A DNA stretch of 64,000 bases from UBA6921 sp031363085. Lineage in GTDB: Bacteria; Pseudomonadota; Gammaproteobacteria; SG8-11. Made by a program: the position numbers and the translations under genes. How positions within the stretch are numbered: the stretch's first letter is position 1; each line of letters begins with the position of its first letter. Shown piece after piece: positions 45,458 to 54,151 of the stretch. The notes below the pieces were generated by a model. The model was not told the DNA's origin, did not search any database, and was given only the letters and a program-made list of their open reading frames with translations. The stretch is from assembly GCA_031363085.1 (NCBI GenBank), contig JANLTU010000036.1, forward strand, positions 1-64,000. The letters run 5' to 3'.

Positions 45458-46108
45458 ATGGATTTATTACCGTGGTCGATCAAGTTTTTCCAAGAAGGCG
45501 GGTTGGTCATGTACCCCATCATGCTGATTCTTGCGATTGGTATCGGCATTGCGATTGAGCGCTATATCTTGCTCAGTTTGTCGAAGCGCAACAATACCAA
45601 GATGTGGGATCAACTGATGCCATTGGTCAAGAACGGCGACTATCAGCAGGCGATGACCCTGAGCAACCGTTCCAAGTCCGACATCAGCAAAGTGCTGATG
45701 TACGGCCTGTCGCGCATCAAGGGTGCGCGCCGCCGCGAAGACATTGAAACTGCCATGGAAGAAGGCTTGATGGAAATCACACCGCGCCTGGAAAAGCGTA
45801 CCCACTATCTGTCGATGTTCGCCAACATCGCTACCTTGCTTGGCTTGCTGGGCACCGTCAGCGGCTTGATTCAGGCGTTTACGGCGGTGGCACAGGCGAA
45901 TCCATCCGAAAAAGCCGAACTGCTGTCCGCCAGTATTTCCATCGCCATGAACGCCACCGCGTTCGGGTTGACCACGGCGATTCCGTTGTTGCTGGCCTAT
46001 ACCATTTTACAAACCAAAACCACGGAGTTGGTTGACAGCCTGGAAATGGCCTCGGTGAAGTTCATCAATATGATCATGGAGCGCGCAACGGTGGGCGGTA
46101 GCCACTGA
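45458..46108 (+). CDS. MotA/TolQ/ExbB family proton channel protein
   Basis: 216 residues with three membrane helices (about 18-38, 122-145, 160-185). The conserved TLLGLLGTVSGLIQAF in the second helix and NATAFGLTTAIPLLLAY in the third line the proton channel. It should assemble as a pentamer around an ExbD dimer in the inner membrane and use proton flow to move a partner. GAGGAGG before the ATG. Its stop codon overlaps the next ATG. Confidence 0.94.
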   Translation: MDLLPWSIKFFQEGGLVMYPIMLILAIGIGIAIERYILLSLSKRNNTKMWDQLMPLVKNGDYQQAMTLSNRSKSDISKVLMYGLSRIKGARRREDIETAMEEGLMEITPRLEKRTHYLSMFANIATLLGLLGTVSGLIQAFTAVAQANPSEKAELLSASISIAMNATAFGLTTAIPLLLAYTILQTKTTELVDSLEMASVKFINMIMERATVGGSH

Positions 46109-46608
46109 TGTCGCGCCGTCGTCGCCACGACAAGCATAAGAAGGCGTCGGAACTCAACATCATCGCGTTTTTGAACATCATGGTGATTTTGATTCCGTTC
46201 CTGCTGGTCACAGCGGTGTTCTCGCGTACCAATATTTTGGAGCTGAACATTCCGTCGGCCGGCCCCGCCAATTTGCCCCTTGATGCCAAGGCCGACATGC
46301 AGTTGGTCGTCACGCTGCGGCGCACCGGTATCGATATCGGCGACACCGTTGGCGGCTTGATCAAGCAGTTGCCCAAGTCCGCCAAGGGCTATGATTTTCG
46401 TCAATTGTCGAAAGTCCTCGCTCAAGTCAAGCTCCGCTTCCCTGATAAAAAGAACGCCGCGATCCTGGTTGAGCCTGACATGTCCTACGAATTCCTGGTC
46501 CAGACCATGGACGCGGTACGTTCCTATGAACAAGTGACGGGAGCGACCGTCGAGCGCGCGGAGTTATTCCCCGAAATTTCCATCGGCGATGCGCCGGTGG
46601 CAGAGTAG
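46108..46608 (+). CDS. ExbD/TolR family protein lacking the channel Asp
   Basis: 166 residues: one membrane helix (about 16-38) and a periplasmic domain. In ExbD and TolR the helix starts with a conserved Asp that carries protons; here the matching position in LNIIAFLNIMVILIPF is Asn23. The usual Pro three residues earlier is Ala. It may therefore be a structural partner of the second ExbD-like protein, which keeps the Asp. Its ATG overlaps the ExbB stop by one base. Confidence 0.9.
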   Translation: MSRRRRHDKHKKASELNIIAFLNIMVILIPFLLVTAVFSRTNILELNIPSAGPANLPLDAKADMQLVVTLRRTGIDIGDTVGGLIKQLPKSAKGYDFRQLSKVLAQVKLRFPDKKNAAILVEPDMSYEFLVQTMDAVRSYEQVTGATVERAELFPEISIGDAPVAE

Positions 46609-46620
46609 AGGAACGAGAAC

Positions 46621-47136
46621 ATGAAGACTTCACGGCGCGTGCAGCGCATGGAACGCCACCACAAGCGCAATCGACATCATGTTGAGTTGAACATCGTGGC
46701 GCTGATGGACATCTTTACGCTGCTGGTGTTTTTTCTGTTGGTCAATGTGTCTTCCGATACCTCGCTACCGAATGCCAAGTCGATCAAGCTGCCGGAGTCA
46801 GTGGCGGAAAATAAGCCCAAGGAAACCTTGATTCTTATCGTCGGCGACAAAGACATCGTGCTGGGTGGGCGCAAGGTCGCCGATGTTGCGAGCGTCCTCG
46901 GATCAAAGTCAGATTTGATCATCGCGCTGAAAGCCGAGCTGGAATTACAGGCACGCATGTTGGTGAAAAAAACTAACCCCGACGGCACGCCGGTGAATGG
47001 CGAGATCACCATCATGGGCGACAAAGAAATTCCCTATCGCCTGCTGAAGAAAATTATGGTCACTTGCACGCAAGCGCAGTACGGCAATATTAAATTGGCG
47101 GTAACGCAGAAGAGCGAAGCCAAGGGCAAGGGGTAA
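46621..47136 (+). CDS. ExbD/TolR family protein with channel Asp
   Basis: 171 residues: a basic N-terminus, one membrane helix (about 23-45) with Asp30 in LNIVALMDIFTLLVFF, and a periplasmic domain with strands ending ITIMGDKEIPYRLLKKIM. The Asp is expected to be the proton carrier. It lies 12 bp after the Asn-type paralogue, suggesting a heterodimer inside the ExbB-like pentamer. AGGAACGAG precedes the ATG. Confidence 0.92.
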   Translation: MKTSRRVQRMERHHKRNRHHVELNIVALMDIFTLLVFFLLVNVSSDTSLPNAKSIKLPESVAENKPKETLILIVGDKDIVLGGRKVADVASVLGSKSDLIIALKAELELQARMLVKKTNPDGTPVNGEITIMGDKEIPYRLLKKIMVTCTQAQYGNIKLAVTQKSEAKGKG

Positions 47137-47143
47137 TAGTGTC

Positions 47144-48139
47144 GTGACCGATTACTACCACTCAAATGTTTTGCCATGGACCTTCGTTCCCGAAGAGGAG
47201 CGCATCTTCCGGCGCGTGATTCAGGTTGCGCTGGTTATTTATTTGGTCGTGGTGATTGCGGCTTCGGTTATTTATGTGCCCAAGCCGGAACGCTCCGCCG
47301 CGCAGCCCTTGCCGCCGCAGCTCGCCAAGCTGATTCTTGAGCGCGAGAAACCCAAGCCCAAGCCGCCGGAAATCAAAGAAGAAAAAAAACCGGAGCCAAA
47401 AAAAGAAGTTGAAAAACCCAAGCCGGAAGAAAAAAAGAAGCCTGAAAAAAAGGTCGAGGAAAAGAAGCCCGAACCGGTAAAAGAAAATGTACCGCCGAAA
47501 GTGGACCTCGAAGCGGCGCGTAAAAAAGCCGCCAAATCCGGCTTGTTGGCGTTGTCCGATGATTTGGCCGATTTACGTGAAGCGCCCACCGTCAATTTAA
47601 GTAAAAGTGTTGGCGTAACCAAGAATGTTGCATCCGCAAAAGAGTCAACATCGGCCCCGCAGCTCTTGACGCAAACTCGGGCCGGCAGTGGCGGGGTAGA
47701 TACACGTGCGTTAACTTCCGGCATTGCCAGCCGTCGCATTGGCAGTGGCGGCGACTTGCAGGGACGCGCAACCGAGCAGGTCGACAGCCCGGTGGAAGCG
47801 CAGGCGAAATTAGAGGCCAAGTCGCCGAATAAGGCGAATCGGATTTTGCCGCGTAGCGATGAGGAAATTCAGTTGATCTTCCAGCGTTACAAAGGCGCAA
47901 TTACGCAAATATATCAACGTGCCCGGCGCGAGGATTCCTCGCTTAAAGGACGAGCGGTATTTGAGATCACCATTGAGCCTTCAGGCGCGGTCAGTGCGTG
48001 TAAGGTATTGTCGAGTGAATTAAATGCACCGGATTTAATGGCAAAAGTCGTGGCCCGAATCAAGACCATTAATTTTGGCGCCAAAGACGTGCCCGTATTT
48101 ACGATTAGCTATCCACTCGATTTCGTACCTACAGATTAA
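47144..48139 (+). CDS. TonB-like AgmX/PglI C-terminal domain protein
   Basis: 331 residues: a membrane helix (about 26-46), a Lys/Pro/Glu-rich rod (about 62-125) that could span the periplasm, a Gly/Ser-rich linker, and a C-terminal domain (about 235-328) with IFQRYKGAITQIYQRARR and GRAVFEITIEPSGAVSAC, typical of the TonB-like AgmX/PglI module of Myxococcus gliding proteins. It would transmit force from the ExbB/ExbD motor to the outer membrane lipoproteins. GTG start, eight bases after the previous stop. Confidence 0.88.
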   Translation: MTDYYHSNVLPWTFVPEEERIFRRVIQVALVIYLVVVIAASVIYVPKPERSAAQPLPPQLAKLILEREKPKPKPPEIKEEKKPEPKKEVEKPKPEEKKKPEKKVEEKKPEPVKENVPPKVDLEAARKKAAKSGLLALSDDLADLREAPTVNLSKSVGVTKNVASAKESTSAPQLLTQTRAGSGGVDTRALTSGIASRRIGSGGDLQGRATEQVDSPVEAQAKLEAKSPNKANRILPRSDEEIQLIFQRYKGAITQIYQRARREDSSLKGRAVFEITIEPSGAVSACKVLSSELNAPDLMAKVVARIKTINFGAKDVPVFTISYPLDFVPTD

Positions 48140-48370
48140 TGCTCAAATTGGTTTAAGCGAAACGAGCTACGAATTTGAAACGAAGGCAGGTGCAGTGTAA
48201 AAATACAGTGCGGGAATCTACGTCGTCTTGCAGATGGAAATTTATTAGCGGTTTTATTCCATTACCAATTTAAAACGAGACTAGACGCCCCGCCACAGAC
48301 AGTGCAGTTGCACGGCAAGGCGGGGCAACAATGTATCGTTTTAAATTGGCACTGGAATTAGCCGTCTTAT
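48140..48370. other. Intergenic region with composite hairpin
   Basis: Between two convergent genes. It holds nested inverted repeats (outer 14-bp arms CCAATTTAAAACGA at 48265-48278 and complement at 48336-48349; inner GCCCCGCC/GGCGGGGC; innermost GTGCA/TGCAC). Nothing else is seen. Confidence 0.7.
48287..48326. terminator. GC-rich hairpin, probable bidirectional terminator core
   Basis: GCCCCGCC (48287-48294) pairs with GGCGGGGC (48319-48326) and encloses a smaller GTGCAGTTGCAC hairpin. No T run follows directly, but 14-bp AT-rich arms flank it. It may end transcription of both convergent genes or be a repeated mobile hairpin. Confidence 0.5.
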
Positions 48371-48607
48371 TCAAGCTAATACGTCAAGCAGCGTCCCCAG
48401 TGTTTCATCGGCGGCTTTCACCACCTTCGCCGATGCGGCCACTTGCAGCTTGTCGAGCACGAGGTTGGTCAGCGGTTGCGCGAGGTCAGCAGAGGATTCA
48501 TTTTTCATTTGTTTGGCGCTGGCGATTTGAGCCGCGTCGCGGTTTAAGCCGTCGAGTCCTTTCTGAATGCCCATCACACCACTGCTTAACGCGGAAATAC
48601 TACTCAT
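48371..48607 (-). CDS. Small protein with flagellar-rod-like ends
   Basis: 78 residues, all helical. The N-terminus MSSISALSSGVMGIQKGLDG resembles the first helix of flagellar rod/hook proteins (MSS..LSG..GLQ), and the C-terminus AKVVKAADETLGTLLDVLA closely resembles the end of FlgE, FlgG and FlgC proteins. The central domain of these proteins is absent, so it looks like a miniature rod-family protein. No flagellar genes are nearby. ATG at 48607 is chosen; ATG at 48613 is also possible. Function unknown. Confidence 0.65.
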   Translation of the reverse strand: MSSISALSSGVMGIQKGLDGLNRDAAQIASAKQMKNESSADLAQPLTNLVLDKLQVAASAKVVKAADETLGTLLDVLA

Positions 48608-48664
48608 ACGCATCTACCTTTGGTTGGTCTTACCTCTTTTGGTCGTCCACTGTCGTGAGTTTCT

Positions 48665-49438
48665 TTAGCCCGGTATAAACATTTTACCGTGGGCGGTGAC
48701 GACCTGCTGCATTGCGTGTTGCAACAGGCGCGTCAGGTTGTCTTCGTTGAGCATCTCGGCGGTTGGCCCGTGCAGTGTGACGCCCTCACCAAACAGCAAC
48801 AGTACATGATCACAAAAACGCGCGGCAAGATTGATGTCATGCAAGCTCACCACCAGTGCTTGGCCGCGCCGCGTGATGCTTCGCAATAACTCGAAGCAGC
48901 GAATCTGGTGATGCACATCCAAATGATTGGTGGGCTCGTCGAGCAAGTATATGACCGGGTCTTGCGTCAGCACGGTGGCCAAATGTGCGCGGCGGCGCTC
49001 GCCGCCCGACAAGCTATTCAGATCACGCTGTTCCAGCGCGGTAATCTCCAGCGACGCAAGCGCGCTGCGCGCACGTTGCAGGTCGTGTGCGGTTTCCCAC
49101 TGCCAGGAATGTAAATACGGGTGCCGGCCCATCAGCGCAGTGTGCAACACGTCGCTGGCAAACACGTCGGTGTAGTCCTGCAACAGCACGCCCATCTGCT
49201 GCGCTATCGTGCAGCGGGTTAATGTCGACAACCGCTGCCCGCGTAAAAAAACCGATCCGCGTTGCGGCGTGCGTAATCCCGCCAGCGTATGCAGCAGCGT
49301 GCTTTTGCCCACGCCATTGCGACCCAGAATGGCCCAGCACTCGCCGGGTTCAATACGCAGGTTAAGGGCAGCGCAGACCTGAGTGTCGGCGATGGTGACC
49401 ACGAGCTCACGGCATTCAAGTAACGCCGATGTGTTCAT
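48665..49438 (-). CDS. Iron/cobalamin-type ABC transporter ATPase (FecE/BtuD-like)
   Basis: 257 residues with Walker A GRNGVGKST, signature LSGGERRRA, Walker B VIYLLDEPTNHLDVHHQI and switch VSLHDINLAARF. The ADVLHTALMGRHPYLHSWQW segment is usual in FecE/FhuC/BtuD-type ATPases. It should drive import of a siderophore, haem or cobalamin through the FecCD-like permease. Its start overlaps the permease stop by four bases. No binding protein or TonB-dependent receptor is nearby, so the substrate is unknown. Confidence 0.92.
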   Translation of the reverse strand: MNTSALLECRELVVTIADTQVCAALNLRIEPGECWAILGRNGVGKSTLLHTLAGLRTPQRGSVFLRGQRLSTLTRCTIAQQMGVLLQDYTDVFASDVLHTALMGRHPYLHSWQWETAHDLQRARSALASLEITALEQRDLNSLSGGERRRAHLATVLTQDPVIYLLDEPTNHLDVHHQIRCFELLRSITRRGQALVVSLHDINLAARFCDHVLLLFGEGVTLHGPTAEMLNEDNLTRLLQHAMQQVVTAHGKMFIPG

Positions 49439-50403
49439 GTGGCGTTGCGCCGCAGCAAATAAAGAAACAACGGAATCCCCAGTAACGCGGTGATGACGCC
49501 GACCGGCAATTGCAGTGGTGCGACGATACTGCGCGCGACCGTGTCGGCGACGATCAACAAGTTACCGCCGAGCAAGACTGCTGCGATTAGTAAAAAGCGG
49601 TGGTCATGGCCGGTGAGCATGCGTGCGAGGTGCGGCGCCACCAGCCCGACAAAGCCGACGTTGCCTACGGCGGTAACCGCGAGTGCCGCCAGCAATGAGG
49701 TCAACAGATAAATAACCACACGCAGCCGTTCGGTGTGCACCCCCAGTGCAGCGGCTTGCAGATCGCCGTGGGCGAGCACGTTCAAATCGCGTGCTTGCAG
49801 CAGCGCCAGCGTCGTGCCGACGAGCAGTGCGGTCCATTCCACGCGCGCCGACTCCAGGTAGGAAAAATCGCCCATCAGCCAAAACAACATGCCGCGCAGA
49901 TTCGACTCCGGCGCCAGCGCAAGAATCAAGCTGATCAAGGCACCCCAACCGGTGGCGAGGATCACGCCGGTTAACAGCAGTCGCACCGGCGACCAAGCAC
50001 CACGCCCGTGCGCTACGGCAAAGACCAGTAACATCGCGCACAGTGCACCACCGAAGGCGATGCTGCGCAGCAGCACGCCACTCAAACCCAACCAGAGCCC
50101 GATCAGTGCTGCGCAGGCGGCACCGCCGGAAATGCCTAAAATATAGGGGTCAGCGAGTGGGTTGCGCACCAGCACTTGCATCAGCGCGCCGGCCAGTGCC
50201 AAACAACCCCCAATCGCAAACGCACCGAGCACGCGCGGAAGACGCAGCTCGACGATGGGCGTGGCGTCGGTTGGCGCAAGCCACAGCGCGTGGATTAAAT
50301 CGGTGAGGGTGACCGGTACCGCGCCGATCAGCAGGCAGGCAAGCATTAGCGCCGGAGTGATCATGGTTAATGTCGCAACCGTAGCCAGTGCGCGGCGTGA
50401 CAT
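49435..50403 (-). CDS. Iron/cobalamin-type ABC transporter permease (FecCD/BtuC-like)
   Basis: 322 residues with about ten membrane helices. The motifs ALAGALMQVLVRNPLADPYILG and GNVGFVGLVAPHLARMLTGHDHR are hallmarks of the FecCD family. It forms the membrane channel with the ATPase downstream. It starts directly after the HAD phosphatase stop codon. The operon lacks the periplasmic binding protein, which must be encoded elsewhere. Confidence 0.94.
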   Translation of the reverse strand: MSRRALATVATLTMITPALMLACLLIGAVPVTLTDLIHALWLAPTDATPIVELRLPRVLGAFAIGGCLALAGALMQVLVRNPLADPYILGISGGAACAALIGLWLGLSGVLLRSIAFGGALCAMLLVFAVAHGRGAWSPVRLLLTGVILATGWGALISLILALAPESNLRGMLFWLMGDFSYLESARVEWTALLVGTTLALLQARDLNVLAHGDLQAAALGVHTERLRVVIYLLTSLLAALAVTAVGNVGFVGLVAPHLARMLTGHDHRFLLIAAVLLGGNLLIVADTVARSIVAPLQLPVGVITALLGIPLFLYLLRRNAT

Positions 50404-51096
50404 TTAACGAGAGAATTCCGGAATGCGCGGCAGCGGCGTAACGCCGCGTAAACTCAGCAGCGGCCAACCTTTCATTTCAGCGTGCTGCGTCAGCGTGTCG
50501 TCGGCGTCGACGGCGACCGGATGCGTCACCAATTCCAGCAACGGCAAGTCATTGTGCGAGTCGCTGTAAAACCAACTGCGCGCCAGATTTTTCTGTTGTC
50601 GGATGAGCCACTGCTGCAAACGCGTGACCTTGCCGTCACGAAAGCTGGGTGTGCCCACGACCGCGCCAGTAAAGCGCCCGTTCTTGAATTCAGGATCAGT
50701 GGCGATCAGATCGTCGACGCGCAGTTCGGCCGCAATCGGCTCGGTAATGAAATGGTTGGTCGCGGTGATGATAAGCAAGTAGTGGCCCGCATCGCGGTGC
50801 GCGCGCAACAGCGTGCGGCTGGCCGGGGTGATGAGGGGCAGAATTTTATCACGCACAAATTGTTGGCGCAGTGCCAACAGGCGGGCAAGATCGGTGTCGG
50901 CCAACGGGCGCAGACTGAAGCGCAGAAACTCCTGAATATCCAGGGTGCCGGCACGATATTCCTGGTAAAAGCGCTCGTTTTCACGCTCGTACCATGTGCG
51001 CTCCACCAGCCCCTGTTCAATCATGAACTGTCCCCACAGGTAGTCGCTATCGCCTGCCAGCAGGGTGTTGTCCAAGTCAAAAATCGCAAGATTCAA
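50404..51096 (-). CDS. HAD-IB family phosphatase
   Basis: 230 residues of the HAD superfamily: motif I IFDLDNTLLAG, motif II ITATNHF, and motif III/IV FYSDSHNDLPLLELV. The helical cap between motifs I and II places it in subfamily IB, with phosphoserine phosphatase-like enzymes; histidinol-phosphate and other phosphate esters are also substrates of the subfamily. The start is TTG at 51096, required because motif I begins at residue 5; no ATG is available. First gene of an operon with the importer. Confidence 0.88.
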   Translation of the reverse strand: MNLAIFDLDNTLLAGDSDYLWGQFMIEQGLVERTWYERENERFYQEYRAGTLDIQEFLRFSLRPLADTDLARLLALRQQFVRDKILPLITPASRTLLRAHRDAGHYLLIITATNHFITEPIAAELRVDDLIATDPEFKNGRFTGAVVGTPSFRDGKVTRLQQWLIRQQKNLARSWFYSDSHNDLPLLELVTHPVAVDADDTLTQHAEMKGWPLLSLRGVTPLPRIPEFSR

Positions 51097-51264
51097 GTGC
51101 CGGGTCTCATGGTGGTGGGTTGCATGGCTTATTCGCCCCTATTCTTAAGTGCGCACAATGGGTTAAGGTGTGGCATCGGCAGTGCGCGCGGCAAATTTGC
51201 CCGGTGCGCACGGTTTGTGGAAAAATCATAAAGGCTATCGGCCTTCAAACAAAGCGTAAACATT

Positions 51265-51795
51265 GTGATCGACGAAGACGGCTTCAGACTCAACGTAGGC
51301 ATCATTCTGAGCAATCAGGATGGCCGCGTATTTTGGGCGCGCCGCGTGGGTCGCAACGTCTGGCAGTTTCCGCAGGGCGGCATTCAACCCAACGAGACTC
51401 CGGAGCAAGCGGTGATTCGCGAGTTGCGCGAAGAAACCGGTTTGTGCGCCGCACATGTGCAAATCATCGGGTGTACGCAGGAGTGGCTGCGCTATCGCTT
51501 ACCCAGCCGCTTAGTGCGTCGTGGTGCGATGCCCGTGTGCATCGGGCAGAAACAGCGTTGGTATGCGTTGCGTCTGCTCGACAGCGATGCACCGGTGCGC
51601 TTCGACGTGACCGACACTCCTGAGTTCGATTACTGGAAGTGGGTTAACTACTGGCACCCGCTCAAGGAGGTGGTTGCTTTCAAGCGCAAAGTCTACGAAA
51701 GCGCGTTGCACGAACTACAGCCCCTGCTGTGTCCCGAGATGGATGTGCGTCGGGTTTCCCATCCACAACTGGTGTTGGGAGCCCGTCACAAATAG
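51265..51795 (+). CDS. rppH: RNA pyrophosphohydrolase
   Basis: 176 residues with a full Nudix box beginning GGIQPNETPEQAVIRELREE, after the typical start MIDEDGFRLNVGIILSN and VWQFPQGG. RppH removes pyrophosphate from the 5-prime end of mRNA to start decay. GTG start at 51265. It is followed 30 bp later by ptsP, the conserved gammaproteobacterial order. Confidence 0.95.
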   Translation: MIDEDGFRLNVGIILSNQDGRVFWARRVGRNVWQFPQGGIQPNETPEQAVIRELREETGLCAAHVQIIGCTQEWLRYRLPSRLVRRGAMPVCIGQKQRWYALRLLDSDAPVRFDVTDTPEFDYWKWVNYWHPLKEVVAFKRKVYESALHELQPLLCPEMDVRRVSHPQLVLGARHK

Positions 51796-51825
51796 CTGTT
51801 AAACCGTAGATTCGTCTGGTACGAC

Positions 51826-54093
51826 ATGCTCGATATTCTGCGCCGCATTGTTCAAGAGGTCAGTGCTGCCCGTGACCTCGGGCAGGCCTTGAATATCATC
51901 GTGCGCCGGGTGCGCCATGCCATGGACGCAGATGTCTGTTCTGTTTACCTCACCGATTTCAACGAACAAACTTATGTGCTGATGGCCACCGAAGGACTCC
52001 ACCCCGAGTCCGTGGGTACGGTGCGCCTGGGATTCTCCGAGGGCCTGGTCGGCGTGGTGGGCATGCGCGAAGAGCCCATCAATATCGACGACGCCACGGA
52101 AGATCCGCATTACCGTTATTTTCCGCAAACCGGTGAAGAACACTATCCGGCCTTCCTGGGCGTGCCCATTGTGCATAGCCGCAAAGTATTAGGCGTGTTG
52201 GTGGTGCAGCGACGCACCGCGCAGAAATTCACCGAGAACGGCGAAGCCTTGTTGGTGACAGTGGCCGCGCAACTCGCGGGCGCAATCGCGCATGCCGAAG
52301 CCAGTGGCGGAGTTGGCGGGCTTGCTAACGGCAGTCTGCGTTACTCGATCCCGCTGGCGGGCTTACCCGGGGCGCCAGGTGTTGCCATTGGTACCGCCGT
52401 GGTGGTGTATCCACCGGCTGATCTGGATGCCGTGCCTGATCGTCAAGTCGAAGACTACGCTGCCGAAGAGGCGGTATTTTTGGCCGCAATTGAAGCGGTG
52501 CGTGTGGATATCAACGCTCTGGTGCAACGCATGACGGATGTGTTGCCGGCCGAAGACCGCGCCTTGTTCGATGCGTACTTGCTGATGCTCAGCAGTGACA
52601 GCTTGTTAAACAACACGCGTCAACGCATTCAGACGGGGCAGTGGGCGTCGGCGGCCTTGCGCGATACCATTCACGAGCACGTGCACGTCTTTGACAATAT
52701 GGAAGACCCGTATCTGCGTGAGCGTGCCGAAGACGTGCGCGACCTGGGCCGACGCATTTTGATGCATATGCAACGCGGCGCACGCGGCGGATTTAAATAC
52801 CCCGACGACACGATTTTAATCGGCGATGTCATCACCGCGTCGGTATTGGCGGAAGTGCCTCCGGAATGTCTGAAGGGTGTTGTCAGTACGCGCGGCTCGA
52901 CCACCTCGCATGTGGCGATCCTGGCGCATGCGCTGAACATTCCGGCGGTGATGGGTGCTGCCGATTTACCGGTGAGCCAAGTCGACGGCAAAAATATCAT
53001 CGTCGACGGTTATCGCGGCCGCGTATTTGTGTCGCCGGCGAAGAGTGTGTTGGACGAATACGCGCGCGTGGTGCGTGAACAGGCGGCGTTGTCGGCCGAG
53101 TTGCTCAACCTGCGCGACCTGCCGGCGGAAACCACTGACGGCGTGCGCTTGCCGCTTTATGTCAATACCGGGCTACTTGCCGACCTCACCTCGGCGCGCA
53201 ACATCGGTGCCGAAGGCGTGGGGCTGTACCGTACCGAATTTCCGTTCATGATCCGCGAACGTTTTCCAAGCGAAGAAGAACAGCGCCTCGTCTATCGCAA
53301 CATGCTGGAAGCGGTAGCGCCCAAACCGGTGACCATGCGCACGCTGGATATCGGCGGCGACAAAGCGTTGCCGTATTTTCCGATCAAGGAAGACAACCCG
53401 TTTCTGGGCTGGCGGGGCATGCGCATCACGCTCGACCACCCGGAAATATTTCTGGTGCAATTGCGCGCAATGTTGCGTGCCAACGCCGGCTTGAACAACA
53501 TGAAGTTGTTGCTGCCGATGATCACCAACGTGGCGGAGGTTGACGAGGCGCTGCGCCTGCTGCGGCGCGCACACCACGAGCTGATCGACGGCGACGAGAG
53601 CATTGCCATGCCGCAAGTCGGCGTGATGATCGAAGTGCCGTCGGCGGTGTATCAAACCGCGTTGCTGGCGCAACGCGTGGATTTCATTTCTGTGGGCACC
53701 AACGACTTGACGCAATATCTGTTGGCGGTGGATCGCAACAATCCGCGCGTTGCCAATTTGTTCGACGCGCTGCACCCGGCAGTGTTGCGCGCGCTGGTTT
53801 ACATCGTCGAGCAGGCGCATTTGCACGGCAAGCCGGTCACTGTGTGCGGCGAAATTGGCGGCGACCCACTGGCTGCATTGCTACTGCTTGGTATGGGTGT
53901 TGACAATTTAAGCATGAACGTCGCCAGCCTGTTACGGGTGAAGTCGGTGATCCGCGCGTTCAGCGCGGAATATGCCCGTGAGTTATTGCACCATGCGCTC
54001 GACATGGAAAACCCACGCATGATCCGACGCTTGCTAACCGATGCCTTGCAACGCCAGGGCTTAGGTGCGTTGGTGCAGTCAGGCGTCCATTAA
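51826..54093 (+). CDS. ptsP: PEP-protein phosphotransferase PtsP (nitrogen PTS enzyme I)
   Basis: 755 residues: N-terminal GAF domain (about 17-150), linker, enzyme I N-terminal domain (about 175-290), phospho-histidine domain with GSTTSHVAILAHALNIP (His near 365) and the PEP-binding barrel (about 420-735) with GLYRTEFPFM and SVGTNDLTQY. It phosphorylates NPr of the regulatory PTS from PEP. The length and GAF domain match PtsP, not the sugar PTS enzyme I. Confidence 0.95.
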   Translation: MLDILRRIVQEVSAARDLGQALNIIVRRVRHAMDADVCSVYLTDFNEQTYVLMATEGLHPESVGTVRLGFSEGLVGVVGMREEPINIDDATEDPHYRYFPQTGEEHYPAFLGVPIVHSRKVLGVLVVQRRTAQKFTENGEALLVTVAAQLAGAIAHAEASGGVGGLANGSLRYSIPLAGLPGAPGVAIGTAVVVYPPADLDAVPDRQVEDYAAEEAVFLAAIEAVRVDINALVQRMTDVLPAEDRALFDAYLLMLSSDSLLNNTRQRIQTGQWASAALRDTIHEHVHVFDNMEDPYLRERAEDVRDLGRRILMHMQRGARGGFKYPDDTILIGDVITASVLAEVPPECLKGVVSTRGSTTSHVAILAHALNIPAVMGAADLPVSQVDGKNIIVDGYRGRVFVSPAKSVLDEYARVVREQAALSAELLNLRDLPAETTDGVRLPLYVNTGLLADLTSARNIGAEGVGLYRTEFPFMIRERFPSEEEQRLVYRNMLEAVAPKPVTMRTLDIGGDKALPYFPIKEDNPFLGWRGMRITLDHPEIFLVQLRAMLRANAGLNNMKLLLPMITNVAEVDEALRLLRRAHHELIDGDESIAMPQVGVMIEVPSAVYQTALLAQRVDFISVGTNDLTQYLLAVDRNNPRVANLFDALHPAVLRALVYIVEQAHLHGKPVTVCGEIGGDPLAALLLLGMGVDNLSMNVASLLRVKSVIRAFSAEYARELLHHALDMENPRMIRRLLTDALQRQGLGALVQSGVH

Positions 54094-54151
54094 ATCTGAT
54101 TCGCTCGATCTAGTTGGAGTTGCTGAGAAACTTTGAGGTCGGTCGTCAATA

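Noticed and set aside
53173..53826. 217-codon minus-strand frame inside ptsP
   Set aside because: Antisense shadow of a conserved gene, rich in His/Gln as expected of complement reading.
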